64,000 nt of DNA from a bacterium HR40 (GTDB lineage Bacteria; Pseudomonadota; Alphaproteobacteria; Geminicoccales; Geminicoccaceae): contig BEIQ01000001.1 in assembly GCA_002898275.1 (NCBI GenBank), positions 985,899-1,049,898 on the forward strand. The letters run 5' to 3'. Below are positions 15,992 through 26,448 of this stretch, in pieces. The position numbers and the translations under genes are program-made. Below the pieces are notes generated by a model that had not been told where the DNA came from, searched no databases, and saw only the letters and a program-made list of their open reading frames with translations. Position 1 is the stretch's first letter. The number at the start of each line of letters is the position of its first letter.

Positions 15992-16849
15992 ATGACAGCG
16001 GCGGCTCGAACCGACAGAAAAGCGCTCCACCTCGACGGCTTCCGCCTCGAGGTGCGGCAAGTCGGACCTGCGCCGGCTGCCGCTCCCACCCTCGTGCTGC
16101 TCCACGAGGCGCTCGGCTGCGTCGGGCTGTGGCGCGATCTCCCCGAGCGTCTCGTGGCTGCGACTGGGTTCGGGGTCCATGCCTATAGCCGTCGCGGTCA
16201 CGGCCATTCCGATCCCGAGATCCTGCCGAGGCCGCTCACCTACCTCGTGCGCGAGGCCGAGGAGGTGTTGCCGCGCGTGCTCGATCGCATCGGGTTCCGC
16301 CGCGGGCTGCTGATCGGCCATAGCGATGGTGCGACCATCGCCGCCCTCTACGCTGTGCGCCGGAACGACCCCCGGGTACGGGGTCTCGTGCTGATCGCCC
16401 CCCATGTCTTCGTCGAGGAGCGGACCCTGGCTGGCATCGGCCGCGCGCGCGAGGCCTTCTTCGAGGGCGACCTCCGGCGACGCCTGCGACGCTGGCACGG
16501 GGCCAATGTCGATGCGCTCTTCTCCGCCTGGGCTGACACCTGGCTCGCGGCGGAGTTTCGCGGCTTCGACATGCGCGCCGAGCTCAGCCGTATCCACGTG
16601 CCGGTGCTGGCAGTCCAGAGCGAACACGATCCCTACGGCACCCTCGCCCAGATCGAGGCGATTCGGCAGGCGGCCACTGGCCCGGTCGAGACCTTGATCC
16701 TTTCGGGAGCGAGCCACGCACCCCACATCGACGCTGCGGACGAGACGGTGGCAGCGATCGCCGCCTTCGCGCGCCGGTGCCTTCCACCGGAGAACGACTC
16801 CGGCGCCGCCGCCTCCTGTTCTCGACAGCCCTCGAACCCGCGGGAGTGA
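15992..16849 (+). CDS. Alpha/beta-fold hydrolase
   Basis: 285-residue esterase/lactonase-like enzyme. The nucleophile elbow GHSDG puts the catalytic Ser at 111; the acid is probably in QSEHDPYG and the base His in GASHAPH near the C-terminus. LVLLHEALGCVGLW supplies the oxyanion region, and AYSRRGHGHSD follows beta-4. The start is ATG at 15992 (GTG at 15986 is possible), after GAGGAGAACGG. The next gene, a metallo-beta-lactamase-fold hydrolase, begins four bases after its stop, so the two probably form an operon. The substrate is unknown. Confidence 0.83.
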   Translation: MTAAARTDRKALHLDGFRLEVRQVGPAPAAAPTLVLLHEALGCVGLWRDLPERLVAATGFGVHAYSRRGHGHSDPEILPRPLTYLVREAEEVLPRVLDRIGFRRGLLIGHSDGATIAALYAVRRNDPRVRGLVLIAPHVFVEERTLAGIGRAREAFFEGDLRRRLRRWHGANVDALFSAWADTWLAAEFRGFDMRAELSRIHVPVLAVQSEHDPYGTLAQIEAIRQAATGPVETLILSGASHAPHIDAADETVAAIAAFARRCLPPENDSGAAASCSRQPSNPRE

Positions 16850-16853
16850 CAGC

Positions 16854-17912
16854 GTGTCGGATCCGCGCCATCGACCCCTCGTTACCCCGGCAGCCGACGG
16901 CATTCATTTCGCTTTCGACGCTCCTCCCTTCGAGGAGCCGATGGAGATCCTCCCGGACCTCTGGTGGGTGCGACTGCGCCTGCCGATGCGTCTCGACCAT
17001 GTCAACGTGTGGCTCGCTCGGGACGACGAGGGCTGGACCCTGATCGACACCGGTTTCGATACCGCGGAGACTCGCCTCGCCTGGGAGCGGTTGCTCGCTG
17101 GCCTGCTCGCGGATCGGCCAGTGTGGCGGATCCTCGCCACTCACTACCATCCCGACCATATCGGCCTCGCTGGCTGGCTCGCCGCACGCACCGGCGCCCA
17201 ACTGTGGACGACGCGCACGGAATGGTTGCTCGCCCGCCTGCTGTCGCTCGACACCTCCGAGGAGTTCGACCGCGTGCACGAGCTCTGGGACCGGCGGGCG
17301 GGCCTACCCGAGGAGTTGGTGCGGGAGCGTCGCGCTGCCGGCAATCTCTACCGGCGGCGTGCCTCGCCGCCACCCGGCTGCTACCGCCGCTTGGTGGACG
17401 GCGAGGAGGTGTGGCTTGCCGGGCGCCGATTCCGGGTGGTGATCGGCGAGGGCCACGCCCCGGAAATGATCACCCTCGTCAGCCTCGAATTCGACCTGGT
17501 GATCGCCGCCGACCAGCTGCTGCCACGGATCAGCCCGGTGGTCTCGGTGCCAGCGAGCGCACCCGATACCGATCCCCTCGGCGCCTTCCTCGCCTCCTTG
17601 GCCCGCTGGCGGGACGTGCCCGCCGACGCCCTGATCCTCCCCTCCCACGGACGACCCTATCGCAATCTCCCGGTCCGCCTCGACCAGCTGGCCCAGCATC
17701 ACGAGGAGCGCCTCGCCCGGGCACTCGAGGCTTGCGTCGACCCGGCCACGGTGTGGGAAGTGATGCCGGCCTTGTTCGACATCGAGATCGGCCCGGGCCA
17801 GCTCGGCTTCGCTTTGGGCGAGACCTACGCCCACCTGAACCATCTCTTGCGCCGCGGCGCGGTCGACCGCTGGCTCGCGGAGGATGGGGCCTACCGCTTC
17901 CGCGCCCGCTGA
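16854..17912 (+). CDS. Metallo-beta-lactamase fold hydrolase
   Basis: 352-residue MBL-fold enzyme. The metal-binding motif THYHPDHIG gives His97, His99, Asp101 and His102; GEGHAPEMI, IAADQLLP and LPSHGRPY supply further ligands (His, Asp, His) in the normal order. The C-terminal helical part (about 270-352) is typical of glyoxalase II-like hydrolases acting on thioesters or lactones. GTG start with GGGAG upstream, four bases after the alpha/beta hydrolase stop. The exact substrate is not deducible; CoA-thioester hydrolysis is one possibility. Confidence 0.85.
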   Translation: MSDPRHRPLVTPAADGIHFAFDAPPFEEPMEILPDLWWVRLRLPMRLDHVNVWLARDDEGWTLIDTGFDTAETRLAWERLLAGLLADRPVWRILATHYHPDHIGLAGWLAARTGAQLWTTRTEWLLARLLSLDTSEEFDRVHELWDRRAGLPEELVRERRAAGNLYRRRASPPPGCYRRLVDGEEVWLAGRRFRVVIGEGHAPEMITLVSLEFDLVIAADQLLPRISPVVSVPASAPDTDPLGAFLASLARWRDVPADALILPSHGRPYRNLPVRLDQLAQHHEERLARALEACVDPATVWEVMPALFDIEIGPGQLGFALGETYAHLNHLLRRGAVDRWLAEDGAYRFRAR

Positions 17913-17945
17913 GGGGCGAAGGCGGCTGCGGCTTCGGCCTTTCGC

Positions 17946-17974
17946 TTGCATGTGGCCGAACGCGCCGCTAGAGC
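17946..17974 (+). promoter_or_regulatory. Possible promoter of sodB
   Basis: TTGCAT (17946-17951), 17 bases, then TAGAGC (17969-17974), in the 179-base gap before sodB. The -35 is good and the -10 weak. It would give a leader of about 110 bases. Nothing else in this gap stands out. Confidence 0.3.
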
Positions 17975-18091
17975 GGAAGGCGGGCTGGAGCCGCGCCCTC
18001 TTCCATCGGGGCCGGGTGCGACCTACGTGCAAGCCTCGGGGGAGGTCACCCCGACCGGCAACACGGCGGAGTCACGAAAAAGGGGGAAACG

Positions 18092-18697
18092 ATGGCTTTC
18101 GAACTTCCGGATCTGCCCTATCCCTACGATGCCCTCGAGCCCTACATCTCGTCGCAGACCATGCATCTGCACCACGACAAGCACCATCAGGCCTATGTCA
18201 CCAATCTCAACAATCTGATCGAGGGCACGGAGCTCGAGAACAAGAGCCTCGAGGACATCGTCGTCGCCACCTTCAACCAGCCGGCCAAGGAGGGCATCTT
18301 CAATAACGCGGGTCAGCATTGGAACCATTGCCTGTTCTGGCGGGTGATGAAGAAGGGGGGCGGCGGTCAACCTGGCGGCGAGCTGTTGCGCCGAATCGAG
18401 GACGCCTTTGGCTCCTTCGAAGGCTTCCGCGAGAAGTTCCGCGAGGCCGCGGTTACCCAATTCGGTTCCGGCTGGGCGTGGCTCGCGGTGGACGGGGAAG
18501 AACTCAAGGTCCTGAAGACCCCCAATGCGGTCAATCCCCTGGTCTACGGCATGGTGCCGATCCTCGGCCTCGACGTGTGGGAGCACGCCTATTATCTCGA
18601 CTATCAGAACCGTCGGCCGGAATATGTGGCGGCGTTCCTCAATCACCTCGTGAACTGGGAGACGGTCGAGGAGGAACTGCACAAGGCACTCTCCTGA
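18092..18697 (+). CDS. sodB: Superoxide dismutase, Fe type
   Basis: Cytoplasmic enzyme of 201 residues converting superoxide to oxygen and hydrogen peroxide. Metal ligands are His27 (HLHHDKHHQAYV), His79 (NNAGQHWNHCLFW), Asp161 and His165 (LDVWEHAYYLDYQN). Gln75, five residues before the second-ligand WNH, occupies the position of the active-site Gln in iron enzymes, so Fe rather than Mn is the likely metal; cambialistic use cannot be excluded. A strong hairpin follows the stop. It is monocistronic, with AAAAAGGGGGAAACG upstream as ribosome site. Confidence 0.95.
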   Translation: MAFELPDLPYPYDALEPYISSQTMHLHHDKHHQAYVTNLNNLIEGTELENKSLEDIVVATFNQPAKEGIFNNAGQHWNHCLFWRVMKKGGGGQPGGELLRRIEDAFGSFEGFREKFREAAVTQFGSGWAWLAVDGEELKVLKTPNAVNPLVYGMVPILGLDVWEHAYYLDYQNRRPEYVAAFLNHLVNWETVEEELHKALS

Positions 18698-18723
18698 TCG
18701 CATCGGGTCTGCGGACACGCGCG

Positions 18724-18754
18724 GAGGAGCCTGCGGCGACGCCGCCGGCTCCTC
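18724..18754. terminator. Bidirectional hairpin between sodB and the Mth938-like gene
   Basis: GAGGAGCC (18724-18731) pairs with GGCTCCTC (18747-18754), and inside it GCGGC pairs with GCCGC around GAC, with one T/C mismatch between the two stems. It lies 27 bases after sodB and between convergent genes, so it can stop transcription from both sides. There is no long T-run. Confidence 0.6.
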
Positions 18755-18793
18755 GCCGCTGTCCCGTCCCCTTCTTTGGGCTTCGCGATCCCC

Positions 18794-19177
18794 TCAGCCC
18801 GGCAGGGCGACCAACAGAGCCGCCACCCTGCGTTCCTCGCTGACGAGCAAGTTGAAGGTCCGGCAGGCGGCAGCGGTGGCCATCGATTCGACGGCGATGC
18901 CGCGCCGGCGGAGCTCTCCCAGCAGCGCGGCCGAGGGCAAGACGAAGACGGCACCCGTGCCGAAGATCAGGAGATCGGTGCCCGTTGCGGTATCGAACAG
19001 CGGGGCGAGGTGGGCGAGCTCGACCTCGTGGATGTGGGTGACCGGAGTGGGCCACACCCTCTCGGCTGTCAGCAGGAGCGAACCCGCGAATCGGATCCCC
19101 GACACGGTGAAGCCACCCGGTCGGTAGGACTGGATCTCCTGCCGGTCGGGCGGAACGCGATGGGCGACGAATTCCAC
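18794..19177 (-). CDS. Mth938-like domain protein (DUF498)
   Basis: 127-residue member of the Mth938/DUF498 family, related to NDUFAF3, the mitochondrial complex I assembly factor. Recognisable segments are IQSYRPGGFTVSGIRFAGSLLL, DLLIFGTGAVFVLPS and GIAVESMATAAACRTFNLL, the last being the conserved end of the fold. It follows secF by four bases, the usual place of this gene in alphaproteobacteria, and is probably the last gene of the yajC-secD-secF transcript. Its bacterial role is not settled; a link to respiratory complex I assembly or membrane protein insertion is inferred from the eukaryotic homologue. Confidence 0.85.
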   Translation of the reverse strand: MEFVAHRVPPDRQEIQSYRPGGFTVSGIRFAGSLLLTAERVWPTPVTHIHEVELAHLAPLFDTATGTDLLIFGTGAVFVLPSAALLGELRRRGIAVESMATAAACRTFNLLVSEERRVAALLVALPG

Positions 19178-19181
19178 CTGT

Positions 19182-20126
19182 TCACGGGCGAGCCGTTGCG
19201 GCCGCCCCCTCCTCTCGTGGCGTGACCGCGCGCAGGTTGAAGTAGATCAGGATCGGCGAAGCGATGTACACGCTCGAATAGGTGCCGACGAGGATACCAA
19301 AAATCATGGCGAAAGTGAACCCGCGAATCACTTCGCCACCGAAGAAGAAAAGCGCCAATAGTGCTAGGAGCGTCGTGACACCGGTCATGATCGTGCGGGC
19401 GAGGGTGTCGTTGAGGCTGCGGTCGATGATCTGTTCGAGCGGCATGGTCTTGTAACGCCGCAGGTTCTCGCGGATGCGGTCATAGACGACGACGGTGTCA
19501 TTGAGCGAATAGCCGACGAGCGTGAGGAGAGCGGCGACGGTCGATAGATCGAACTCGTAGCGGACCACCGCGAAAGCGCCGACGGTAACCAAGACATCGT
19601 GCAAAAGGGAGACCACCGCGCCCACCCCGAATTGCCACTCGAAACGGAACCAGATGTAAACGAGGATGAGCCCGACAGAAATCGCCACCGCGAGCACACC
19701 GCCCCGCAGCAGATCTTGGCTCACCTTCGGTCCGACATATTCGACACGGCGGATCTCGATGCCTGGATCGTGCTTCTGCAGAGTGGTCTTGACCTCCTCG
19801 ACCAACGACTGCTGAGCCCGTTCGTCCTCGAGCTGGCGCTCGAACCGGATCAGCACTTCCCTCCCACCCCCAAAGTTCTGCAACTGGACCTCCCCGAGGT
19901 CGAGGGGGCCCAGGGCCTCCCGCAGCCGCGCGAGGTCGGCCGGCTCGCTCGTCCGCACTTCGATGAGGGTCCCGCCTCGGAAATCGATACCGAAGTTGAG
20001 GCCGAAGACCGCTACCAGCAGCACCGAAAGCAGCGTCACCGCGGCCGACAGGGACAGGGCGAGCACGCGGTAGCGCATGAAGGAGATGTGGGTATCGTCG
20101 GGAACGAAGCGCGGCAGCAGGCGCAT
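19182..20126 (-). CDS. secF: Protein translocase subunit SecF
   Basis: 314-residue inner-membrane partner of SecD that uses the proton gradient to help preproteins through SecYEG. One N-terminal helix, then GLNFGIDFRGGTLIEVR, a periplasmic domain, and a block of five helices containing SVGLILVYIWFRFEW, the VGYSLNDTVVVYDRIRENLR signature and GFTFAMIFGILVGTYSSVYIASPIL. It starts 12 bases after the secD stop. The C-terminal EEGAAATARP tail is unconserved. Confidence 0.96.
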   Translation of the reverse strand: MRLLPRFVPDDTHISFMRYRVLALSLSAAVTLLSVLLVAVFGLNFGIDFRGGTLIEVRTSEPADLARLREALGPLDLGEVQLQNFGGGREVLIRFERQLEDERAQQSLVEEVKTTLQKHDPGIEIRRVEYVGPKVSQDLLRGGVLAVAISVGLILVYIWFRFEWQFGVGAVVSLLHDVLVTVGAFAVVRYEFDLSTVAALLTLVGYSLNDTVVVYDRIRENLRRYKTMPLEQIIDRSLNDTLARTIMTGVTTLLALLALFFFGGEVIRGFTFAMIFGILVGTYSSVYIASPILIYFNLRAVTPREEGAAATARP

Positions 20127-20138
20127 CGGTAGCCCTTC

Positions 20139-21743
20139 TCAGAGGGGGATGGTCTTCGGGCGCATACGCAGATACCAGCTCCAGATGATGAGCCGGGTGA
20201 GAGTGACCGCGGTGAACATGGTGGTGATCACCCCGATCGACAGGGTGACGGCGAAGCCCTTGACCGGCCCGGTGCCGAACTGGAACAGCACGAGAGCGGC
20301 GATGAGCGTCGTCAGGTTCGAATCGACGACCGCTCGCAGCGCCTGCGAAAAGCCGCTCTCGATGGCTGCCGCCGGCGACCGGCCGGCCCGGATCTCCTCG
20401 CGGATGCGCTCGAAGATCAGGACGTTCGAATCCACCGCCATGCCGATCGTAAGAGCGATTCCCGCGATACCGGGAAGAGTCAGCGTCGCCCCCAGCACCG
20501 ACAGAGAGCCGATCATCAGCACGAGATTGGCGAGCAGGGCGAGATCGGCGAACAGCCCGAAAAGACCGTAGTAGCCGGCCATGAACAGGGCTACCAGCAC
20601 CATGGCGAGCATGCTCGCCAGCGTTCCCGCGCGCACCGAGTCGGCCCCGAGCTCCGGGCCGACCGTCCGCTCCTCCACCACGTGGAGGGGAGCCGGAAGC
20701 GCGCCGGCGCGCAGGAGAATGGCGAGTTCGTTGGCCTCCTCCACGGTGAAACCGCCCTCGATGATGCCGGAGCCGCCGAGGATCGGCTCGCGGATGCGCG
20801 GGGCGCTGATCACTCGGTCGTCGAGGACGATGGCGAACAGACGGCCGACATTCTCCTGGGTGATCTTGCCGAACAGCCGCGCACCCGTGGAATCGAAGCG
20901 GAAGCTCACCACCGGCTGGTTGTTCTGGAAGCTCGGCTGGGCATCGACGAGATGTTCGCCGGAAAGCTCCACTTTCCGCTTGAGCACATAGTGCGACGGT
21001 CCGTTGGGGTCGGCCGAGGCTACCAGCATGTCGTCCGGCGGCAGCCGACCCTCGCGGGCGTCCTGCAGGCTGACCTCCAGGTCCACGAGATGGAAGGTGA
21101 GCCGGGCGGTCTTGCCGAGCAACTGCTTGATGCGGCCGGGATCGTGCTCTCCCGGCACCTGGACCAGGATGCGATTCTCGCCCTGCCGCTGGATGGTCGG
21201 CTCCCGGGTGCCGAGCTCGTCGATCCGGCGCCGCACCACCTCGAGCGACTGTTGCACGGCCGCTCCCACGAGCTGCTCGCGCCCCCGCTCCGAAAGTCGC
21301 ATGGTGATGCGTCCGTCGCGATCCGCCTCGATCTCGAACTCGCGGATCGTGCCGCCGGTGAAGCCGATCGCCTGGACGAGCGGGTTGAGCTCGCGCAGCT
21401 TTTCGAGCGCCGCGTCGGTCTGCGCCGGATCGGTCAGGGTGAGCACCACGCTCTCGCCGTGCACGCCCAATCCGCGATAGCCGATGCGAGCCGGGCGCAG
21501 GGTCGCCCGAATGTCGCTCACGAGATTCTCGAGCCGCTCGCGGACGAGCGCTTCCGTGTCGACCTCGAGCAGCAGGTGCGAGCCACCCTGGAGATCGAGA
21601 CCGAGGGTGATCTGACGCTTGGGCAGCCAGTCGGGCAGGCGGGCGAGAGTCTCTTTCGACACCAGATTGGGCAGGCTCGCGAGGACCCCGAACAGGCAGA
21701 CACCGAGGATCAGCGCGACCCGCCAGCGCGTCAGATACCCCAT
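20139..21743 (-). CDS. secD: Protein translocase subunit SecD
   Basis: 534-residue SecD. After one N-terminal helix comes ITLGLDLQGGSHLLLEVD, the conserved D-L-Q-G-G motif, then the long periplasmic P1 domain with the DELGTREPTIQRQGENRILVQVPG segment, and the C-terminal membrane block with GIALTIGMAVDSNVLIFERIREE. It lies between yajC (9 bases upstream) and secF (12 bases downstream), the standard operon order. Length is usual for proteobacterial SecD that is split from SecF. Confidence 0.97.
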   Translation of the reverse strand: MGYLTRWRVALILGVCLFGVLASLPNLVSKETLARLPDWLPKRQITLGLDLQGGSHLLLEVDTEALVRERLENLVSDIRATLRPARIGYRGLGVHGESVVLTLTDPAQTDAALEKLRELNPLVQAIGFTGGTIREFEIEADRDGRITMRLSERGREQLVGAAVQQSLEVVRRRIDELGTREPTIQRQGENRILVQVPGEHDPGRIKQLLGKTARLTFHLVDLEVSLQDAREGRLPPDDMLVASADPNGPSHYVLKRKVELSGEHLVDAQPSFQNNQPVVSFRFDSTGARLFGKITQENVGRLFAIVLDDRVISAPRIREPILGGSGIIEGGFTVEEANELAILLRAGALPAPLHVVEERTVGPELGADSVRAGTLASMLAMVLVALFMAGYYGLFGLFADLALLANLVLMIGSLSVLGATLTLPGIAGIALTIGMAVDSNVLIFERIREEIRAGRSPAAAIESGFSQALRAVVDSNLTTLIAALVLFQFGTGPVKGFAVTLSIGVITTMFTAVTLTRLIIWSWYLRMRPKTIPL

Positions 21744-21752
21744 CGCCCGGCC

Positions 21753-22154
21753 CTACTTCTTGGAGAATAGCCGGGCGAGAAAGCCACCGCTCTGGCTCGC
21801 ACCAGGGATCGCGCCGGTGGGCTGATTGACGTTTGCCCCAACCGGCTTGTTGAGCACGTCGGTGATGGTGCTGCGCACCACCTCGACCCGGACGTTCGGT
21901 GCGATCTCCACGGCGATGGTGTCGGCACCCTCCTCGGCCCGCACCACTTTGCCGACGATCCCCCCGGCGGTCACCACCTGATCGCCCTTCTTGAGAGCCG
22001 CCACCATCTGCTGGTGCTCGCGCATCTTCTTCTGCTGGGGCCGAATCAGCAGGAACCAGAAGACGATGAAAATCAGGACGAGCGGCAGCAGGCTGACGAT
22101 GAAATCGCCGCTACCGCCGCCGGCGGTTTGAGCCCAGGCCGGGGAGATGAACAT
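21753..22154 (-). CDS. yajC: Preprotein translocase subunit YajC
   Basis: 133-residue small membrane protein of the SecDF-YajC complex. A single transmembrane segment (LLPLVLIFIVFWFLLIRPQQKK, about 24-45) is followed by MREHQQMVAALKKGDQVVTAGGIVGKV, the family signature, and a short cytoplasmic beta domain. The first 15 residues (MFISPAWAQTAGG) look like a short leader, as in other alphaproteobacteria. It is the first gene of yajC-secD-secF-Mth938 and is divergent from the ATPase gene at 22281, sharing a 126-base gap in which I cannot identify a clear promoter. Confidence 0.93.
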   Translation of the reverse strand: MFISPAWAQTAGGGSGDFIVSLLPLVLIFIVFWFLLIRPQQKKMREHQQMVAALKKGDQVVTAGGIVGKVVRAEEGADTIAVEIAPNVRVEVVRSTITDVLNKPVGANVNQPTGAIPGASQSGGFLARLFSKK

Positions 22155-22280
22155 CGCTGCCTCGGGAGTGGTTGCACCGGGAACCGGGGCCGGACTATAG
22201 CGGCCGGGCGAGCGTTTTCAATCCGACCCGGCCCCTCCCCGCCGGAGCCCCGTCACGAGCCCGATCGGACCGACCCACGC

Positions 22281-23150
22281 ATGGCGCAGATCGAGACCAG
22301 TAACCTCGAAACCCTTCTCGAACGGATCGCCGTCGCCCTCGAACGGCTTGCCCCGCCACCGCCAGCTGTCCCCGATCTCCGAGCCGCGGATGCCTTCGTC
22401 TTCGAACCGCGACGCGGCCGGTTGCGACCCGTTCCGGTGGTCGCGCGAGTGGAGTTCGAGCTCCTCTGCGGGATCGAGCGGGTGGCCCAGATCCTGCTCG
22501 ACAACACCCGCCGCTTTGCGAGGGGGCTTCCCGCCAACAATGCGCTGCTGTGGGGAGCGCGCGGCATGGGCAAGAGCAGCCTCGTCAAGGCCGTCCACGC
22601 CGTGGTCAATCGCGAGATCCCTCGCGCGCTCGCGCTCATCGAGATCCACCGCGAGGACATCGCCGAACTCCCCGAGCTCCTGCACCTGCTCGCCCGCAGC
22701 CAACGCCGCTGCCTGCTGTTCTGCGACGATCTGAGCTTCGATCCCGGGGAGACCACCTACAAGAGCCTCAAGGCAGTGTTGGAGGGCGGGCTCGAGGGCA
22801 GGCCCCCGAACGTGCTGTTTTACGCCACCTCCAACCGCCGCCACTTGATGCCGCGACAAACAATCGAGAATGAGCGCAGCTCCGCCCTGCACCCCAGCGA
22901 AGCGGTCGAGGAGAAGGTCTCGCTGTCCGACCGCTTCGGCCTATGGCTTGGCTTCCATGCCTGCGATCAGGCCACCTACCTCGCCATCGTGCGGCGCTAC
23001 GCTGCCCACTATGGGCTGCCGATCGCCGACGCGGAGCTCGAGCGCGAGGCCCTCGAATGGGCGACCACGCGCGGTGCCCGCTCGGGCCGCGTCGCCTTCC
23101 AGTTCATCCAGGATCTCGCCGGTCGTCTCGGCGTGAGGCTCGCGACCTGA
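22281..23150 (+). CDS. DUF815 family AAA-type ATPase
   Basis: 289-residue P-loop ATPase. Walker A is GARGMGKSS (92-100) and Walker B is RCLLFCDDLSF, followed by a sensor-like VLFYATSNRRHLMPR and a lid region with RSGRVAFQFIQD. This family is almost universal in alphaproteobacteria, always near yajC and surE, but its function is unknown. ATG at 22281 agrees with family length. It points away from yajC and converges with the LytM lipoprotein gene, eight bases away. The start of conservation at DAFVFEP fits other members. Confidence 0.87.
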   Translation: MAQIETSNLETLLERIAVALERLAPPPPAVPDLRAADAFVFEPRRGRLRPVPVVARVEFELLCGIERVAQILLDNTRRFARGLPANNALLWGARGMGKSSLVKAVHAVVNREIPRALALIEIHREDIAELPELLHLLARSQRRCLLFCDDLSFDPGETTYKSLKAVLEGGLEGRPPNVLFYATSNRRHLMPRQTIENERSSALHPSEAVEEKVSLSDRFGLWLGFHACDQATYLAIVRRYAAHYGLPIADAELEREALEWATTRGARSGRVAFQFIQDLAGRLGVRLAT

Positions 23151-23157
23151 CACACCT

Positions 23158-24165
23158 TCAGCGCTGGGCGAGCTGTCGCGGCGAGCCGAGAAGCGCCACC
23201 GGATCGAGGGGTTGGGTCCCCTTTCTGACCTGGAAATGAAGTTGCGGCACGGTGACGTCGCCGGTCGCACCGACGCGGGCGATCACCTGGCCGCGCCGCA
23301 CGACATCCCCCACCGTGACGAGGAGGGTGCGATTGTGGGCATAGGCCGTGAGCCAGCCGCCGTCGTGGCGCAGCATGAGCATCCGACCGAAGGCGGGGAT
23401 CGCCTCCCCGGCATAGACCACGACCCCGCTCTCGGCAGCGCGCACCGGCGTGCCTTCGGGAGCCGCGATGTTGATCCCGTCGTTCCGCATGCCGTTGGGC
23501 TTGGATCCGAAGCGGTCGAGGATTTCGCCCTCGACCGGCCACAGGAAGCCCTCGCGCGACAGCGGTGGGGCTGGTGTTTCGGCGGCGCGACGGAAGGCCT
23601 CGGGCGGTACCGAAAGAGGCGCCTCGCCGGTATCGGCTGGCGAAGGACGAGAGGCCAACGTGGATGCCGGCGACGGCGGCTGCGACCTGGTGCTGGGAAT
23701 GCGCAAAGGCTGCCCGGCTTGCAGGCGCCCGGCCGGGAGATCGGGATTGGCGGCCTGCAATTCCGCGGTCTGCAGACCGTAGCGGGCGGCGATTTGCGGC
23801 ACGGTCTCGCCCGCCTGCACGCGGTGGATCCGGCTCGCCTCGACCGCCGGCTTGGGAACGATCTGCAACACCTGGCCGACGTAGATCCGATAGGGCGGCT
23901 TGAGGCCATTGAGGCTCGCGATCTGCCGCATGGGCACGCCATAGCGCTGGGCCAGCTCGCTCACCGTGTCGCCGGGCATCACGAGATGCTGTCCAGGCCC
24001 GGCCACCAGCGGACGTCCTCCTCCGCCCTTCCGGTCGCCGCCGGCCAGCGCTCGCTCGCGGGCACTGCTGCGCCCGGTGCCGAAGTCCACCGGAACGAAG
24101 CCAGCGCAGGCAGCCAGTGGCGCCAACATCGTCAGGACGAGAAGTGTCTTCGACAGTCGTCCCAT
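23158..24165 (-). CDS. LysM-LytM (M23) lipoprotein, NlpD-like, zinc site degenerate
   Basis: 335-residue envelope lipoprotein that probably binds peptidoglycan and activates amidases for septal wall splitting. Lipobox LAPLAAC gives lipidated Cys20. Two LysM repeats cover about 60-104 and 114-157, a Pro/Ser-rich linker follows, and the LytM domain covers about 207-325. Two zinc ligands are lost: Asn228 and Asn232 (RNDGIN) stand where active M23 enzymes have His and Asp, while His277 and His310 remain. E. coli NlpD is likewise degenerate, so an activator role is likelier than a hydrolase. Downstream of surE; the usual pcm gene between them is missing. Confidence 0.85.
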   Translation of the reverse strand: MGRLSKTLLVLTMLAPLAACAGFVPVDFGTGRSSARERALAGGDRKGGGGRPLVAGPGQHLVMPGDTVSELAQRYGVPMRQIASLNGLKPPYRIYVGQVLQIVPKPAVEASRIHRVQAGETVPQIAARYGLQTAELQAANPDLPAGRLQAGQPLRIPSTRSQPPSPASTLASRPSPADTGEAPLSVPPEAFRRAAETPAPPLSREGFLWPVEGEILDRFGSKPNGMRNDGINIAAPEGTPVRAAESGVVVYAGEAIPAFGRMLMLRHDGGWLTAYAHNRTLLVTVGDVVRRGQVIARVGATGDVTVPQLHFQVRKGTQPLDPVALLGSPRQLAQR

Positions 24166-24256
24166 CGACCCGGTCGCAGTTTCTCTCCCCGCTTTGTCTA
24201 CCGAAAGCTGGCCCGAGAGGCAAGCCTCGTGGCAGGCGACCGGTCATCACTGTGAA

Positions 24257-25125
24257 CTATTCGGCAACACGGCCGCCGCTTGCGGTTGATGCATTGGTTG
24301 ACACGGCCTTTCTGTCTCCGACCTTTTGCACGCGCTTGGCGGCAGAGGCGAAGGAAACATCTTCGAACAGTCTTCCGAGCGTCGGCAGGCTCGCGTAGTG
24401 GGTCATGTCCATGTGGATCGGGGTGACCGACACCCAGCCCGAGGCCACCGCCGCGATATCGGTGCCCTCGCCCCCGCTCTCTTCCTGCCGCAGTGCGCCG
24501 ATCCATACATAGGGCTCGCCACGCGGATCGAGTCGCTCGACGAGCTCGTCGCCGATCTTGCGCTTGCCTTGCCGGGTCACCGCGATGCCGCACACCGCCT
24601 CGGGATCGACATCGGGAAAGTTGACGTTGACGAGCACGTCGCGACCGGGTGGCGCCAGCAGCAACCGGGCGATCACCTCCGGCGCGTAGGTGGCGGCGGT
24701 GCGCCATTTGACCGGATCCCGGTCGCGACAGGCCTGCGACAGCGCGATCGCCGGTACGCCCAAGAGCGTCGCCTCCATGGCGGCGGCGATCGTCCCCGAA
24801 TAGGTGACATCGTCGCCGAGATTGGAGCCATGGTTGATGCCGGAGAGAACGAGATCCACCGGCTGCCGGATGATGTGCTGGAGCGCCAGCAGCACGCAGT
24901 CGGTGGGCGTGCCGTCGACGGCGAAGTGACGCTCCGACAGCCGACGGATGCGCAACGGTCGCCTCAGAGTGAGGGAGTGACCGGCGCCGCTATGGTTGGT
25001 CTCCGGCGCCACCACCCAGACTTCTTCGGCAAAACCGCGGGCGATCTCCTCGAGCAGCATGAGACCCGGTGCCCGCACACCGTCGTCGTTGGTGACGAGG
25101 ATGCGCTGCAGCCGCCGCCTTTCGC

Positions 25126-25129
<4 letters not shown>
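24257..25129 (-). CDS. surE: 5'/3'-nucleotidase SurE
   Basis: 290-residue survival protein that dephosphorylates nucleoside monophosphates and some polyphosphate. The acidic metal site NDDG (14-17), the Ser in NHSGAGHS and the Asn in [10 protein letters not shown] are all present, with [13 protein letters not shown] between. The ATG overlaps the serS stop by four bases (ATGA), as usual in alphaproteobacteria. The C-terminal 25 residues after VQKVGD are Ser/Thr-rich and longer than in many homologues. Confidence 0.95.
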
Positions 25130-26394
<1,265 letters not shown>

Positions 26395-26448
26395 CTTTTG
26401 TCCCCCCGCCAGCACGGGGTCGTGCGGAGGCGATGGCGGATGTGCCGC

